Part shown: positions 10,790 through 18,762 of the stretch, piece by piece
Numbering within the stretch: the stretch's first letter is position 1
How the letters are laid out: the number at the start of each line of letters is the position of its first letter
Origin: Sandaracinaceae bacterium
Lineage (GTDB): Bacteria; Myxococcota_A; Polyangia; Polyangiales; Houyiibacteriaceae
Reading direction: 5' to 3'
NCBI GenBank assembly: GCA_016706685.1
Contig: JADJJE010000024.1
Coordinates: 49,091-113,090 of the forward strand
DNA: 64,000 nt
The notes under the pieces: generated by a model
What the model was told of the DNA's origin: nothing
Databases searched by the model: none
Seen by the model: the letters and a program-made list of their open reading frames with translations, nothing else
Program-made: the position numbers and the translations under genes

Positions 10790-12034
10790 ATGCGAAGGGT
10801 TGTGGTAACCGGCGTAGGCGCGGTCAGCCCATGCGGCGTGAACGTGGCGTCGACCTGGGAAAACGTTCTTCGGGGGAAGAGCGGAATCGCGCGCATTCAA
10901 TCGTTCGATCCCGAAGACTTCGGGTCGCAGATCGCCGGGGAGTGCCGCGACTTCGATCCGCTCACCGTGGTGGAGAAGAAGCGACTTCGCGAGATGGCGC
11001 GCTTCATCCACATTGGGCTCGGAGCCTCGGCCGAGGCGGTGGCGCACGCCAACATCGACGGCCTGTCCGAAGAGGTGCGCGACCGCATCGGCACGTTCAT
11101 CGGCGTGGGCTTCTGCGGCATCGAGTACTTCGAGGACACGTGCAAGACGCTGTTCGAGAAGGGCCCGCGGCGCATCACGCCGTACTTCATCCCGGCCACG
11201 ATCTCGAACCTCGCCCCTGGTCAGGTCAGCATGCGCTTCGGGTTCCGCGGCCCCAGCTACACCAACACGAGCGCGTGCTCGTCGGGGGCTCACGCCATCG
11301 GCGAGGCCTTCAAGTGGATCGCGCGCGGCGGCATCGACGCCGCCGTGGCGGGTGGCACCGAGGCCGCCGTCACGCCCACCGGAGTGGGTGGCTTCGCGGC
11401 CATGCGCGCCCTCAGCAAGCGCAACGACGCTCCCGAGGCCGCCAGCCGGCCGTTCGACAAGGGCCGTGACGGCTTCGTCATCGGCGAGGGCGCGGGGGTC
11501 ATGGTGCTCGAGGAGCTCGAGTTCGCGAAGGCGCGCGGGGCCAACATCCTCTGCGAGATCGTGGGCTACGGGGCCAGCGCCGACGCGTACCACCTCACCC
11601 AGCCTGCGCCCGAGGGCGAGGGCGGTCAGCGCTCCATGCGCATGGCGTTGATGGACGCGGGCCTGAACCCCGAGGACGTCACCTACGTGAACGCGCACGG
11701 CACCAGCACGCCCACCGGCGACATGCTGGAGCTGGGCGGCATTCGGAAGGTGTTCGGCAGCCACGCCACCAACGGCCTGTGCATCTCCAGCACCAAGAGC
11801 ATGACGGGGCACCTGCTGGGCGCCGCGGGCGGGCTCGAGGCCGTGTTCTCGGTGCTGGCCATCCGCGACGGCGCCATCCCGCCCACCATCAACCTGGACG
11901 ACCCCGAGGAAGAGACACAGGGTCTCGATCTGGTGCCCAAGGTGGGCCGCCAGACGCCGGTCAACGCCGTGCTGTCCAACTCCTTCGGCTTCGGCGGCAC
12001 CAACGCCTCGCTCGTGTTTCGGAGGTTCTCGTGA
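10790..12034 (+). CDS. fabF: 3-oxoacyl-ACP synthase II
   Basis: A 414-residue condensing enzyme that elongates acyl-ACP with malonyl-ACP. The Cys-His-His triad is complete: Cys163 in TSACSSGAHAIG, His303 in VNAHGTSTPTGD and His341 in KSMTGHLLGAAG. The C-terminal SNSFGFGGTNASLVF is canonical. AAGGAG stands about 7 nt before ATG. Its stop overlaps the GTG start of rpiB by 4 nt, so the two are translationally coupled, an order common in myxobacteria and related bacteria. Assignment to FabF rather than a polyketide ketosynthase is supported by the adjacent acpP and fabG. Confidence 0.96.
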   Translation: MRRVVVTGVGAVSPCGVNVASTWENVLRGKSGIARIQSFDPEDFGSQIAGECRDFDPLTVVEKKRLREMARFIHIGLGASAEAVAHANIDGLSEEVRDRIGTFIGVGFCGIEYFEDTCKTLFEKGPRRITPYFIPATISNLAPGQVSMRFGFRGPSYTNTSACSSGAHAIGEAFKWIARGGIDAAVAGGTEAAVTPTGVGGFAAMRALSKRNDAPEAASRPFDKGRDGFVIGEGAGVMVLEELEFAKARGANILCEIVGYGASADAYHLTQPAPEGEGGQRSMRMALMDAGLNPEDVTYVNAHGTSTPTGDMLELGGIRKVFGSHATNGLCISSTKSMTGHLLGAAGGLEAVFSVLAIRDGAIPPTINLDDPEEETQGLDLVPKVGRQTPVNAVLSNSFGFGGTNASLVFRRFS

Positions 12035-12477
12035 GCACCAAGCCTGCCCTCGTGTTCGGCAGCGACCACGCCGGCCTCGCCCTCAAGCGCGTCCTCCAGA
12101 AACGCGCGGAGGAGCTGGGGTACACCGTGACCGACGTGGGGACACACGACGAGGCTTCCACGGATTATCCGGACTGGGCCCACCGAGTGGCGGCGCAGGT
12201 GGTGGCCGGGCAGGGCTGGGGCGTGCTGGTCTGCGGCACCGGCATCGGCATGAGCATCAGCGCCAACCGTCACAAGGGCGTCCGCGCGGCGCTCTGCGGC
12301 GACGTGTTCAGCGCCAAGATGACCCGCGCCCACAACGACGCCAACGTGCTGTGCTTGGGCGCCCGCGTGGTGGGCGAGGGGCTGGCCCTCGAGATCTTCG
12401 AGGCGTTTCTAGCGGCCCCGTTCGAGGGCGGGCGTCACCAGCGACGCATCGACAAGATCGAGCCGAATGCTTCGTGA
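12031..12477 (+). CDS. rpiB: Ribose 5-phosphate isomerase B
   Basis: A 148-residue RpiB that interconverts ribose 5-phosphate and ribulose 5-phosphate. Motifs are FGSDHAGLALK at the N-terminus, CGTGIGMSISANR with the catalytic Cys, the conserved ARAHN-type stretch (TRAHNDANVLCLGAR), and GRHQRRIDKIE near the end. The GTG start overlaps the fabF stop (GTGA). A longer in-frame ORF upstream is only fabF read in another frame. Length matches the family. Confidence 0.94.
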   Translation: MSTKPALVFGSDHAGLALKRVLQKRAEELGYTVTDVGTHDEASTDYPDWAHRVAAQVVAGQGWGVLVCGTGIGMSISANRHKGVRAALCGDVFSAKMTRAHNDANVLCLGARVVGEGLALEIFEAFLAAPFEGGRHQRRIDKIEPNAS

Positions 12478-12491
12478 TAGAGTCCCCAGCC

Positions 12492-12674
12492 ATGCGCTGG
12501 GTCGTACGTGATGTCGCAGGCGGGTTGCTGGTGGTTGCCTCGTTGGCCACCTGCGTCGAGGGCATGCTGCGCCTGCGCGACCACGACTACTTGGCCGCGC
12601 TGGCCGTGATCCTGCTGGGGCTCGCGCTGCTGGGCGCGGGCGTGGAGCTGCTGCGGCCCACGGTGGGGGAGTGA
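12492..12674 (+). CDS. Small two-helix membrane protein
   Basis: A 60-residue hypothetical protein made almost entirely of two membrane segments (about residues 5-22 and 34-54) joined by a charged loop MLRLRDHDY. It is not a family I recognise. It lies 14 nt after rpiB, and its stop overlaps the ATG of the parvulin lipoprotein by 1 nt (TGATG), so it probably belongs to the same operon and may couple translation of the next gene. Confidence 0.55.
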   Translation: MRWVVRDVAGGLLVVASLATCVEGMLRLRDHDYLAALAVILLGLALLGAGVELLRPTVGE

Positions 12675-13630
12675 TGCCCGTGCGCCGCAAGTTCGTCAGG
12701 GTGTTCGCCTGGCGCCCGCAGGGAGCCCTGCTGGTTGTGCTCGCGATGGGCTGCGGCAACGGCAACGACGCGCCCGCACCCGTTCCCCGGCCCGTGAGCG
12801 AGGCAGCGGTCGGCGACCAGGCCGTGGTGGCGCGGGTAGGTGAAGACGTCATCCGCGTCGCTCAGGTGGAGCAGTACGTGGCCACACACGGGGTGAGTCC
12901 GCGTGAGGCGCTCCGCGCCCTCGAAGACGACGCGCTCCTGCTGCAGGAGGCCCGCCGGCAGGGGTGGCAGACGGCCGACGTGGGCGCCCAGCAGCGCGCC
13001 GAGGAGCAGCTGTTCGCGCAGCGTGTGCTCCTGGACATCGAGCGCGAGCACCCGCTCGATGGGCCGACCGAAGCCGAGGTCGACACCTACCTGCGCGAGC
13101 ACTTGGCGGAGATCGTCCGCGAGGAGCAGCGGGACTGCGTGCAGGTGCTGGTGCAGGTGCCGCCCGGCGCCACCGAGGAGCAAGAACGCCTCGCCCAGGC
13201 GTACGTGGAGCGGACGCTCGAGCGTATGCGGGCCGAAGGTGTCTCCGCCGTGTGGTCCAGTCAGCCGCCCGAATATCAGGGGCTCCGGGTACTGTCGCAA
13301 TACCTGCCCCCCGCCAGCCCCAGCACGGACATGCCCGACGAATTCCGACGTGCGCTGTTCGGGCTCACCGCCCCGGGGGCAGCAGCAGAGCCCGTGCACA
13401 CCGCCAACGGGTGGCATGCCGTGGCCGTCACGGACATCCACGCGCCCATCGCCCCCGATTCGCCGAGAGCGCGTGAGGTAGCCCGCGAGCGGCTGGTCAC
13501 CGTGCGTCGACGCGAGGCCATGACTGCGCTCATCCGAACGCTGAGCCAACGCTACCCCGTGAGCGTCGAGCGCGAGCACCTCGAGGCCATCTTGCCGGCC
13601 CTCGGAGAGCCGTCGGGGCCCGCCACGTGA
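12674..13630 (+). CDS. SurA/parvulin-type peptidyl-prolyl isomerase lipoprotein
   Basis: A 318-residue putative lipoprotein with basic N-terminus and lipobox LAMGC (Cys27). The segment VARVGEDVIRVAQVEQYV followed by REALRALEDDALLLQEARRQGW is typical of the SurA/PpiC N-terminal chaperone part. The later EFRRALFGLTAPGAAAEP and TANGWHAVAVTDIH resemble the end of a parvulin rotamase domain. It probably helps fold secreted or outer-membrane proteins in the periplasm. Sequence is too divergent to say whether the isomerase site is active. ATG overlaps the previous stop, and its own stop overlaps the next GTG (GTGA), so it sits in a coupled trio. Confidence 0.75.
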   Translation: MPVRRKFVRVFAWRPQGALLVVLAMGCGNGNDAPAPVPRPVSEAAVGDQAVVARVGEDVIRVAQVEQYVATHGVSPREALRALEDDALLLQEARRQGWQTADVGAQQRAEEQLFAQRVLLDIEREHPLDGPTEAEVDTYLREHLAEIVREEQRDCVQVLVQVPPGATEEQERLAQAYVERTLERMRAEGVSAVWSSQPPEYQGLRVLSQYLPPASPSTDMPDEFRRALFGLTAPGAAAEPVHTANGWHAVAVTDIHAPIAPDSPRAREVARERLVTVRRREAMTALIRTLSQRYPVSVEREHLEAILPALGEPSGPAT

Positions 13631-14298
13631 GCACCCCCGAGGCGCCCTGGCGTGATGCCATCGAGACCGAGCGCGACCAAGTGGAGAGCGCGTTCACGCC
13701 CATCTTGCGCGCGCTCTTCCGTTCGGCACCGGGGGTCATCGCGGCGGTCTTCGTGGATCACGAGGGCGAGTGCATCGACTATTGCGTGGGGATCGACCCA
13801 TACGATGCAAAGGTGGCCGGGGCCCACCTCATCCTGGTGCTGAGCGAGATTCAGCCCCGTGTGGTGAGCTTGATGGCCGGTGATGCGCTCGACTTCATCG
13901 TGTTCGGGAGTGAGCGCGATCTCATGCTGCGGCGTGTGTCCGACGGCTTCGCGCTGGTCATCCTGACCAGCAGCGGGACGCTCGACGAGTCGCTCATGGA
14001 ACACATCGAGATGGTGGTGCAGGCCATCCGCAACGAGCTCCATGAGGCGGCGCCCATCTGGGACGTGCGTCTCGCGCCGCTCGACGTGGTGGTGCGCCCC
14101 TCCGGTCCATGGGTCTTTGCGCCCGAGGTCGTGAAGCGTGGCGACGAGCGCATCGCCATCCTGGATGTCATGGGGCGGTGGGAAGAAGGGGAGCACCTGC
14201 CAGGTGGCAAGCTGGTCTGCTTCCGGGTGCACACCGAGCACTATCGCGAGCTGACCCTGGCGTACGACGTGTCCAACAAGAGCTGGTTCGCCTGGTGA
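13627..14298 (+). CDS. Roadblock/LC7-domain protein
   Basis: A 223-residue cytoplasmic protein. The N-terminal about 130 residues have the roadblock/LC7 pattern (SAPGVIAAVFVDHEGECIDY, then a helix and VSDGFALVILTSSGTLDESL). In bacteria this fold includes MglB, the GTPase-activating partner of MglA, and small scaffolds for Ras-like GTPases. A C-terminal part of about 80 residues ends in YDVSNKSWFAW and is unassigned. No GTPase gene lies beside it. It is translationally coupled to the parvulin lipoprotein (GTGA overlap) and 58 nt before a protein kinase, suggesting a signalling module. Confidence 0.7.
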   Translation: MSTPEAPWRDAIETERDQVESAFTPILRALFRSAPGVIAAVFVDHEGECIDYCVGIDPYDAKVAGAHLILVLSEIQPRVVSLMAGDALDFIVFGSERDLMLRRVSDGFALVILTSSGTLDESLMEHIEMVVQAIRNELHEAAPIWDVRLAPLDVVVRPSGPWVFAPEVVKRGDERIAILDVMGRWEEGEHLPGGKLVCFRVHTEHYRELTLAYDVSNKSWFAW

Positions 14299-14356
14299 AG
14301 GCGCGGGCCGAACTCGTTCTTTGCACCACCCCCGCCGCTCGCGTAGGATCGCGCCG

Positions 14357-15562
14357 GTGAGCCGACAGTGCCCTACCTGCGCAGAGGTCTTCGACGACGA
14401 GAGCTTCTTCTGCGGACACGATGGGACGATCACCATCCAGGTCCAGCCGGAGAACGACAAGGACCCGCGCCTCGGCTCCCAGCTCGGTGACTACATCGTG
14501 GTCGCCCGTGTCGCCGACGGCGGGATGGGCCGCGTGTACGAGGGGCGCCACCCCCAGACGCGGCAGCGCATGGCCATCAAAGTCCTGCACCCCGAGATCG
14601 CGGCCGACAACGTGGCGGTCGAGCGCTTCAAACGCGAGTACGAGACGGCGGCCGAGCTGCGGCACCCGCACGTGGTCAGCGTGCACGAGTTCGGCTCCAC
14701 GCCCGAGGGCTCGTACTTCATGACCATGGAGTACCTATACGGCGAAGAGCTCGGCGCAGCGATTCGGCGCGACGGCGCGCAGCCGATGCCACGCGTGGTG
14801 CAGACCCTCTGCCAGACGGCGCTGGCGCTCGATCACGCGCACTCGTTCGGCGTGGTGCACCGTGACCTCAAGCCGGACAACATCTTTCTGTGCAAGCGAG
14901 ACGCGGGCGATGACGTGCGCGTGCTCGACTTCGGCTCCGTGAAGCTCCAGATGGAGACGGGGCCCAAGCTCACGGCGTTCGGCACCACGCTCGGCTCGCC
15001 CTACTACATGTCGCCCGAGCAAGCGATGGGGAAGTCGGACGTCGACCAGCGCACGGACGTGTTCGCCATCGCCGCCATGCTGCACGAGATGCTCACCGGC
15101 AAAGTGGCCTTCGACGGCGAGAACGTGGCGGCCATCTTGATGAAGATCATCAAGGGCGAGCCCACGCCTGCCAGCATGCTCAACCCGGACGTCCCCGCCG
15201 CAGTGGACGCCGTCATCGAGAAGGGTGTCGCCAAAGACAAGGCGCAGCGTTACGGAAGCGTCTCGGCGCTCGCGGACGCCACGCTCGCGGCGCTGGGCCT
15301 GCACGGGAACACCAAGGAGTGGGCCGACAAGAGCGTGGCCGAGATCGAGCACGCGCTGGCCAACGCAGAGCCCCCGCCACCGCCCGCGTACGGTGCCCCC
15401 GTGGACGACCCGCTCGGGCACTCCGTGATGTCGATGAACCCGCGCGAGAGCCAGGTGGATGCGTTGCCGCAGTCTTCCGCGCTCAAGTGGGTGGCGCTGG
15501 GGGTCGGTGCCTTCGTGCTGCTGTCCGTAGTGGCCGCCGGCGCCTGGTTCGCGCTCGGCTAG
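14357..15562 (+). CDS. Ser/Thr protein kinase with N-terminal zinc ribbon
   Basis: A 401-residue Hanks-type kinase. A short N-terminal CPTC...FFCGHDG motif suggests a zinc ribbon. The kinase domain then shows GGMGRVYEGRH (P-loop), Lys75 in AIKVLH, the catalytic loop HRDLKPDN (Asp170), DFG at Asp191 and GSPYYMSPEQ, so all catalytic residues are present. A Pro-rich linker leads to a single C-terminal membrane helix (about 376-398) that ends the protein, leaving no periplasmic sensor domain. I chose GTG 14357, since the upstream TTG extension is basic and unlike the family. Substrates are unknown; the neighbouring roadblock protein is a candidate partner. Confidence 0.9.
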   Translation: MSRQCPTCAEVFDDESFFCGHDGTITIQVQPENDKDPRLGSQLGDYIVVARVADGGMGRVYEGRHPQTRQRMAIKVLHPEIAADNVAVERFKREYETAAELRHPHVVSVHEFGSTPEGSYFMTMEYLYGEELGAAIRRDGAQPMPRVVQTLCQTALALDHAHSFGVVHRDLKPDNIFLCKRDAGDDVRVLDFGSVKLQMETGPKLTAFGTTLGSPYYMSPEQAMGKSDVDQRTDVFAIAAMLHEMLTGKVAFDGENVAAILMKIIKGEPTPASMLNPDVPAAVDAVIEKGVAKDKAQRYGSVSALADATLAALGLHGNTKEWADKSVAEIEHALANAEPPPPPAYGAPVDDPLGHSVMSMNPRESQVDALPQSSALKWVALGVGAFVLLSVVAAGAWFALG

Positions 15563-15587
15563 AGCGTGCTCACGGGTCGCACGCCGC

Positions 15588-17498
15588 TCAGGGGTTGGCG
15601 GCCACCCAGCTGGTGCCTTCGAGCCTCAGCACCTGCGTGGGGCTCTGCGGTGTGCGTGCGCTGCTGAAGCCGTTGGACGAGCCTGCCGTGCGCGGATCGC
15701 GGAAGCCCGCGAGCGCGGCGGCCATGGTCTCGCGTGTGGTGCTCCCGGCCTCCACGCGCGACTGCACCATGGAGATGGCGTCGAAGGCGTAGGCTGCCAG
15801 CGTGGTGGGCGGCTGCCCGTAGCGCGTCACGAACGCGTCGCGGAACTGCTCCGCGGCGGGCGGCAGCGGCCCGCTCGGGTCGAACGGCCGCGCGGCGCGG
15901 GCGCCCTGCAGGTAGCGCCCGCTGGTGCGGGTCAGGGTGGCGTCGAAGGCCAGACTCGGCAGCAACAGCGAGATGGCGCGCCTCCCGCTCGGCGCCGCTT
16001 GGCCCGGGCCCACGCTGATCAGCCCCACCGCCGCCAGGGCAGGTGCCAGCAGCGCGACCGCGCTGGACCCGTCGCCCAGGACCACGATGTCGGGCCGCTG
16101 GCTGGCGGTCAGGCGCACCACGTCCCCGAATGCGGTGGTGCCCGGCGCGTACTCACTGGCACCCACCAGCTCGCCGCCGAGCGCTGCGACCTCGGCTGTC
16201 ACGGCGTCACGGATGGCGCGCCCGTACCCGTGCCCCGCGTGCACCACGGCCACGCGTCGCGTCGTTCCGGAGATGGCGCTGCGCAGCAGCTCGCGCACCT
16301 CCTCGCGTGCCGACGGCATGATGCGGAAGATGTTGCGGCCGCGGGTCTCGAGGTCGCCCGTGGGGCTCAACGTGATCATGGGCACCCCCAACGCCTCGGC
16401 GCGCGCGGCAGCCAGCGCGGCGGCCTCGGAGCCAATCGGTCCCACGATGGCGATCACGCGGTGCAGCGTGACCAGCTCGTCGACGGCAGCGACCGCCGTG
16501 GCGGGGTCGTCCCCAATGTCGCGGTGGATGATCTGGAAGTCGTTGGCGTTGAGCGGCCCCGTCGGCGGGGAGCCCGCCGCCAGCGCCATCCCGCGCAGCG
16601 CCGCCTGACCCGCTTCTTGGCCGCGACCACTGAGCGGCAGGAGCGCACCGATGACGCGCGGATCGGCCGTGCCCGTGCGCTCCGCGCGCATGGCCATGGT
16701 GGCTAGATCGGACTCCAGCGTCTCCCCCGCCTCCGTGAGGGCACGCGCCAGCGTGCGGACCCGCGCCAGGTCGCCACCTTCGAAGGCGGCCCGCATGCCC
16801 GCGCGCGCCAGGATGGGCCAGGCCACGCCGCGGTGCGGCAGCCGCTCGTACAGCCGTGCGGCGATCTCGGGGCTCAGCGACCCCCCCAGGATCTCCCGCA
16901 GCCGCGTCTCGGCCTCGCGCCTGTCTTCCTCCGGCACGTCCTCCGCCACGAGCGCGTCGAGCGTCATGATGGCGCGCTCGGCGTCGTTGGTGGCCAGCGC
17001 GGAGGCGGCCAGCGTGCGCAGCAGGAGCGCCGTCTCTTCGGGGTCCACGGTGCGCCCACGCAGCGGCTCCAGGATGGCGATGGCGGCCGCGTGCTCGCCC
17101 ATCAAGTGACGCGTGACTCCCATGTAGAAGCGGCCTCGCTCTGCGACGGCGACGTCGGTGTGCCGCGCCACTTCTTCGAAGAGGGGCATGGCCTCGGCGT
17201 TCTGGCCCTGCGCGAGCCGCAGGCGGCCGAGCCCCAGCTGCGCGATGGGCCGGAGCGCGTCGTCCGGGTACGTGGCCAGGTACGACTCGTAGCGCTGCAC
17301 AGCCTCCTCGGCGCGGCCCGCGTCGGCGGCTTCACGCGCGGCGCGCACCTCTTCTTCCGCGGCCCGGTTCTCCGTGGTGACCAGGGGCAGCGTGGTGTCC
17401 GGCCCGCTGTGCCGTGGGCAGCCCACCAGCGCCACCACCAGCAGCGGCATCAGCAGCGCGCGGCCGAGCGCGCCGAGCAGCTTGCTGAACGTGGGCAC
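15588..17498 (-). CDS. LpoA-like TPR / periplasmic-binding-protein lipoprotein
   Basis: A 636-residue lipoprotein (lipobox ALVGC, Cys27). Residues about 50-270 are helical repeats of TPR type (AEEAVQRYESYLATYPDDA). From about 280 on there is a type-1 periplasmic-binding fold (VIGALLPLSGRGQEAGQAA, VIAIVGPIGSEAAALAAA, DIVVLGDGSSAVALLAPAL). This TPR plus binding-protein layout is that of LpoA, the outer-membrane activator of PBP1A, though the lobe also resembles branched-chain amino-acid receptors. The GTG at 17498 has AGAGG 5 nt upstream and gives a proper signal peptide; in-frame starts further upstream do not. It converges with the kinase gene, 25 nt apart. Confidence 0.75.
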   Translation of the reverse strand: MPTFSKLLGALGRALLMPLLVVALVGCPRHSGPDTTLPLVTTENRAAEEEVRAAREAADAGRAEEAVQRYESYLATYPDDALRPIAQLGLGRLRLAQGQNAEAMPLFEEVARHTDVAVAERGRFYMGVTRHLMGEHAAAIAILEPLRGRTVDPEETALLLRTLAASALATNDAERAIMTLDALVAEDVPEEDRREAETRLREILGGSLSPEIAARLYERLPHRGVAWPILARAGMRAAFEGGDLARVRTLARALTEAGETLESDLATMAMRAERTGTADPRVIGALLPLSGRGQEAGQAALRGMALAAGSPPTGPLNANDFQIIHRDIGDDPATAVAAVDELVTLHRVIAIVGPIGSEAAALAAARAEALGVPMITLSPTGDLETRGRNIFRIMPSAREEVRELLRSAISGTTRRVAVVHAGHGYGRAIRDAVTAEVAALGGELVGASEYAPGTTAFGDVVRLTASQRPDIVVLGDGSSAVALLAPALAAVGLISVGPGQAAPSGRRAISLLLPSLAFDATLTRTSGRYLQGARAARPFDPSGPLPPAAEQFRDAFVTRYGQPPTTLAAYAFDAISMVQSRVEAGSTTRETMAAALAGFRDPRTAGSSNGFSSARTPQSPTQVLRLEGTSWVAANP

Positions 17499-17627
17499 GA
17501 GCGCCTCTGGCGCGACCTCTAGCGGGGCGGGAAACACCAGGACATGCATGCACGAACTGGTGCCATCCGACCACTGCTCACGCAACTTTCTCGCGCCTGC
17601 CCGTGCCCGGCGCCGAAGGCTGCGGCG

Positions 17628-18737
17628 TCAATCGCGGATGGCGCGCACCAGCAGGCTCGCGAACGACGCCACCTGCGGCGCGTCCGGCTGCGCTTCGAAG
17701 CGCTGCGCGGAGCCGGCACAAGCGCTGACCAGCAGCCCGCCGCCCTCGCGCGCGTGGGTGCGCAGGCGCTCCTTGGCGATGGCGTCCGAGGTGGCTCGGT
17801 CGGTGCGTGGCAGCTGCCCGCCGCCGCCGCTGCACTCGGCACGCTCGCCGGAGTGGTGGAACTCGCTGAGCTGCCGCCCGAGCACCTTGCGCAGCACCCG
17901 CCGGGGCTCCTCGTAGACGCCGAGCCCGCGCCCCAGCTTGCACGGGTCGTGGTAGCGCACGGGACCATCGGGCAAATCGGCGATGGGCTCGATGCGCGCC
18001 AGGTGACGGTCGGCGAGCTGCGTCAGGTGCGTCATGCGCACGTCGCTGTGCAGCCCCATGCGCTTGGCGCTGACCGAGAGCGCGTACAGGCAGCCGGGGT
18101 CCTCGAAGACGACCTCCTGAGCGCCCTCGAGGCGCGCGAGCGTGCGGGTGGCTGCCGAGAGGAAGCCATCGCGGTCGCCGGCCTCGAGCAGCGGCAGGCC
18201 ACAGCAGCCCGCTGCCTCCACGCGCGTCCCGAGGCCGGTCAACTTGCGCACGGCCTCCTCGCCGGCGAGCGCATCTTCGGGGCGCCTCACGCAGGCGGTG
18301 CAGCCCGGGAAGAACACGATGGGCGCGTCGGTTCGAGTGAGCTTGTCGCCGAAGATGGCCTCAGCAGCGCTCTTGGCCCGCTCTTGCCTGGCCTGGTGTG
18401 CCTCGATGACGGCATAGGCAGCCGCGGGAGCCACACGCGCACGTACGGCCTCGGCCCGCCCGGCGTTGAGCGCATCGGCCACCTCGGTGTCGTGGTCGCA
18501 GTAGGACTTACAGCGCTGGCAACCCGTGCACGCATACAGCGACGCCGCGTGGTCCTCGTCGAGCGGGAGCTGCCCCTTCGCGAGGTGGTGCAGCGTGGTC
18601 ATCTTGCCCCACGGTGTGGTGGTCTCGCTGGCCTGCGCCGTGCTGACCGGGCAGGCCACACGGCAGAGCTTGGGGCAGAAGCTGCAGAACGTGTGCTCCC
18701 GCTCGTGCGCGGCGACCAAGGGCAGGGAGTGCGTCAT
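17628..18737 (-). CDS. Iron-sulfur (Fe-S)-binding oxidoreductase subunit, GlcF/HdrD-like
   Basis: A 369-residue protein with two ferredoxin-like clusters near the N-terminus (CSFCPKLCRVACP and CTGCQRCKSYCDH). Two cysteine-rich CCG-type domains follow: FFPGCTACVRR with AAGCCGLPLLEAG, and YHDPCKLGRGL with CSGGGGQLP. This arrangement is shared by glycolate oxidase subunit GlcF, heterodisulfide reductase HdrD and lactate-utilisation LutA proteins; the exact electron partner cannot be named, since no flavin-containing partner gene is adjacent. It is probably cytoplasmic or peripheral on the inner membrane. The gene lies 129 nt upstream of the LpoA-like gene on the same strand and 25 nt downstream of the PQQ/HEAT lipoprotein gene. 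Confidence 0.8.
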   Translation of the reverse strand: MTHSLPLVAAHEREHTFCSFCPKLCRVACPVSTAQASETTTPWGKMTTLHHLAKGQLPLDEDHAASLYACTGCQRCKSYCDHDTEVADALNAGRAEAVRARVAPAAAYAVIEAHQARQERAKSAAEAIFGDKLTRTDAPIVFFPGCTACVRRPEDALAGEEAVRKLTGLGTRVEAAGCCGLPLLEAGDRDGFLSAATRTLARLEGAQEVVFEDPGCLYALSVSAKRMGLHSDVRMTHLTQLADRHLARIEPIADLPDGPVRYHDPCKLGRGLGVYEEPRRVLRKVLGRQLSEFHHSGERAECSGGGGQLPRTDRATSDAIAKERLRTHAREGGGLLVSACAGSAQRFEAQPDAPQVASFASLLVRAIRD

Positions 18738-18762
18738 GAGCCGAGACAGTAGCAGCCTGCCG

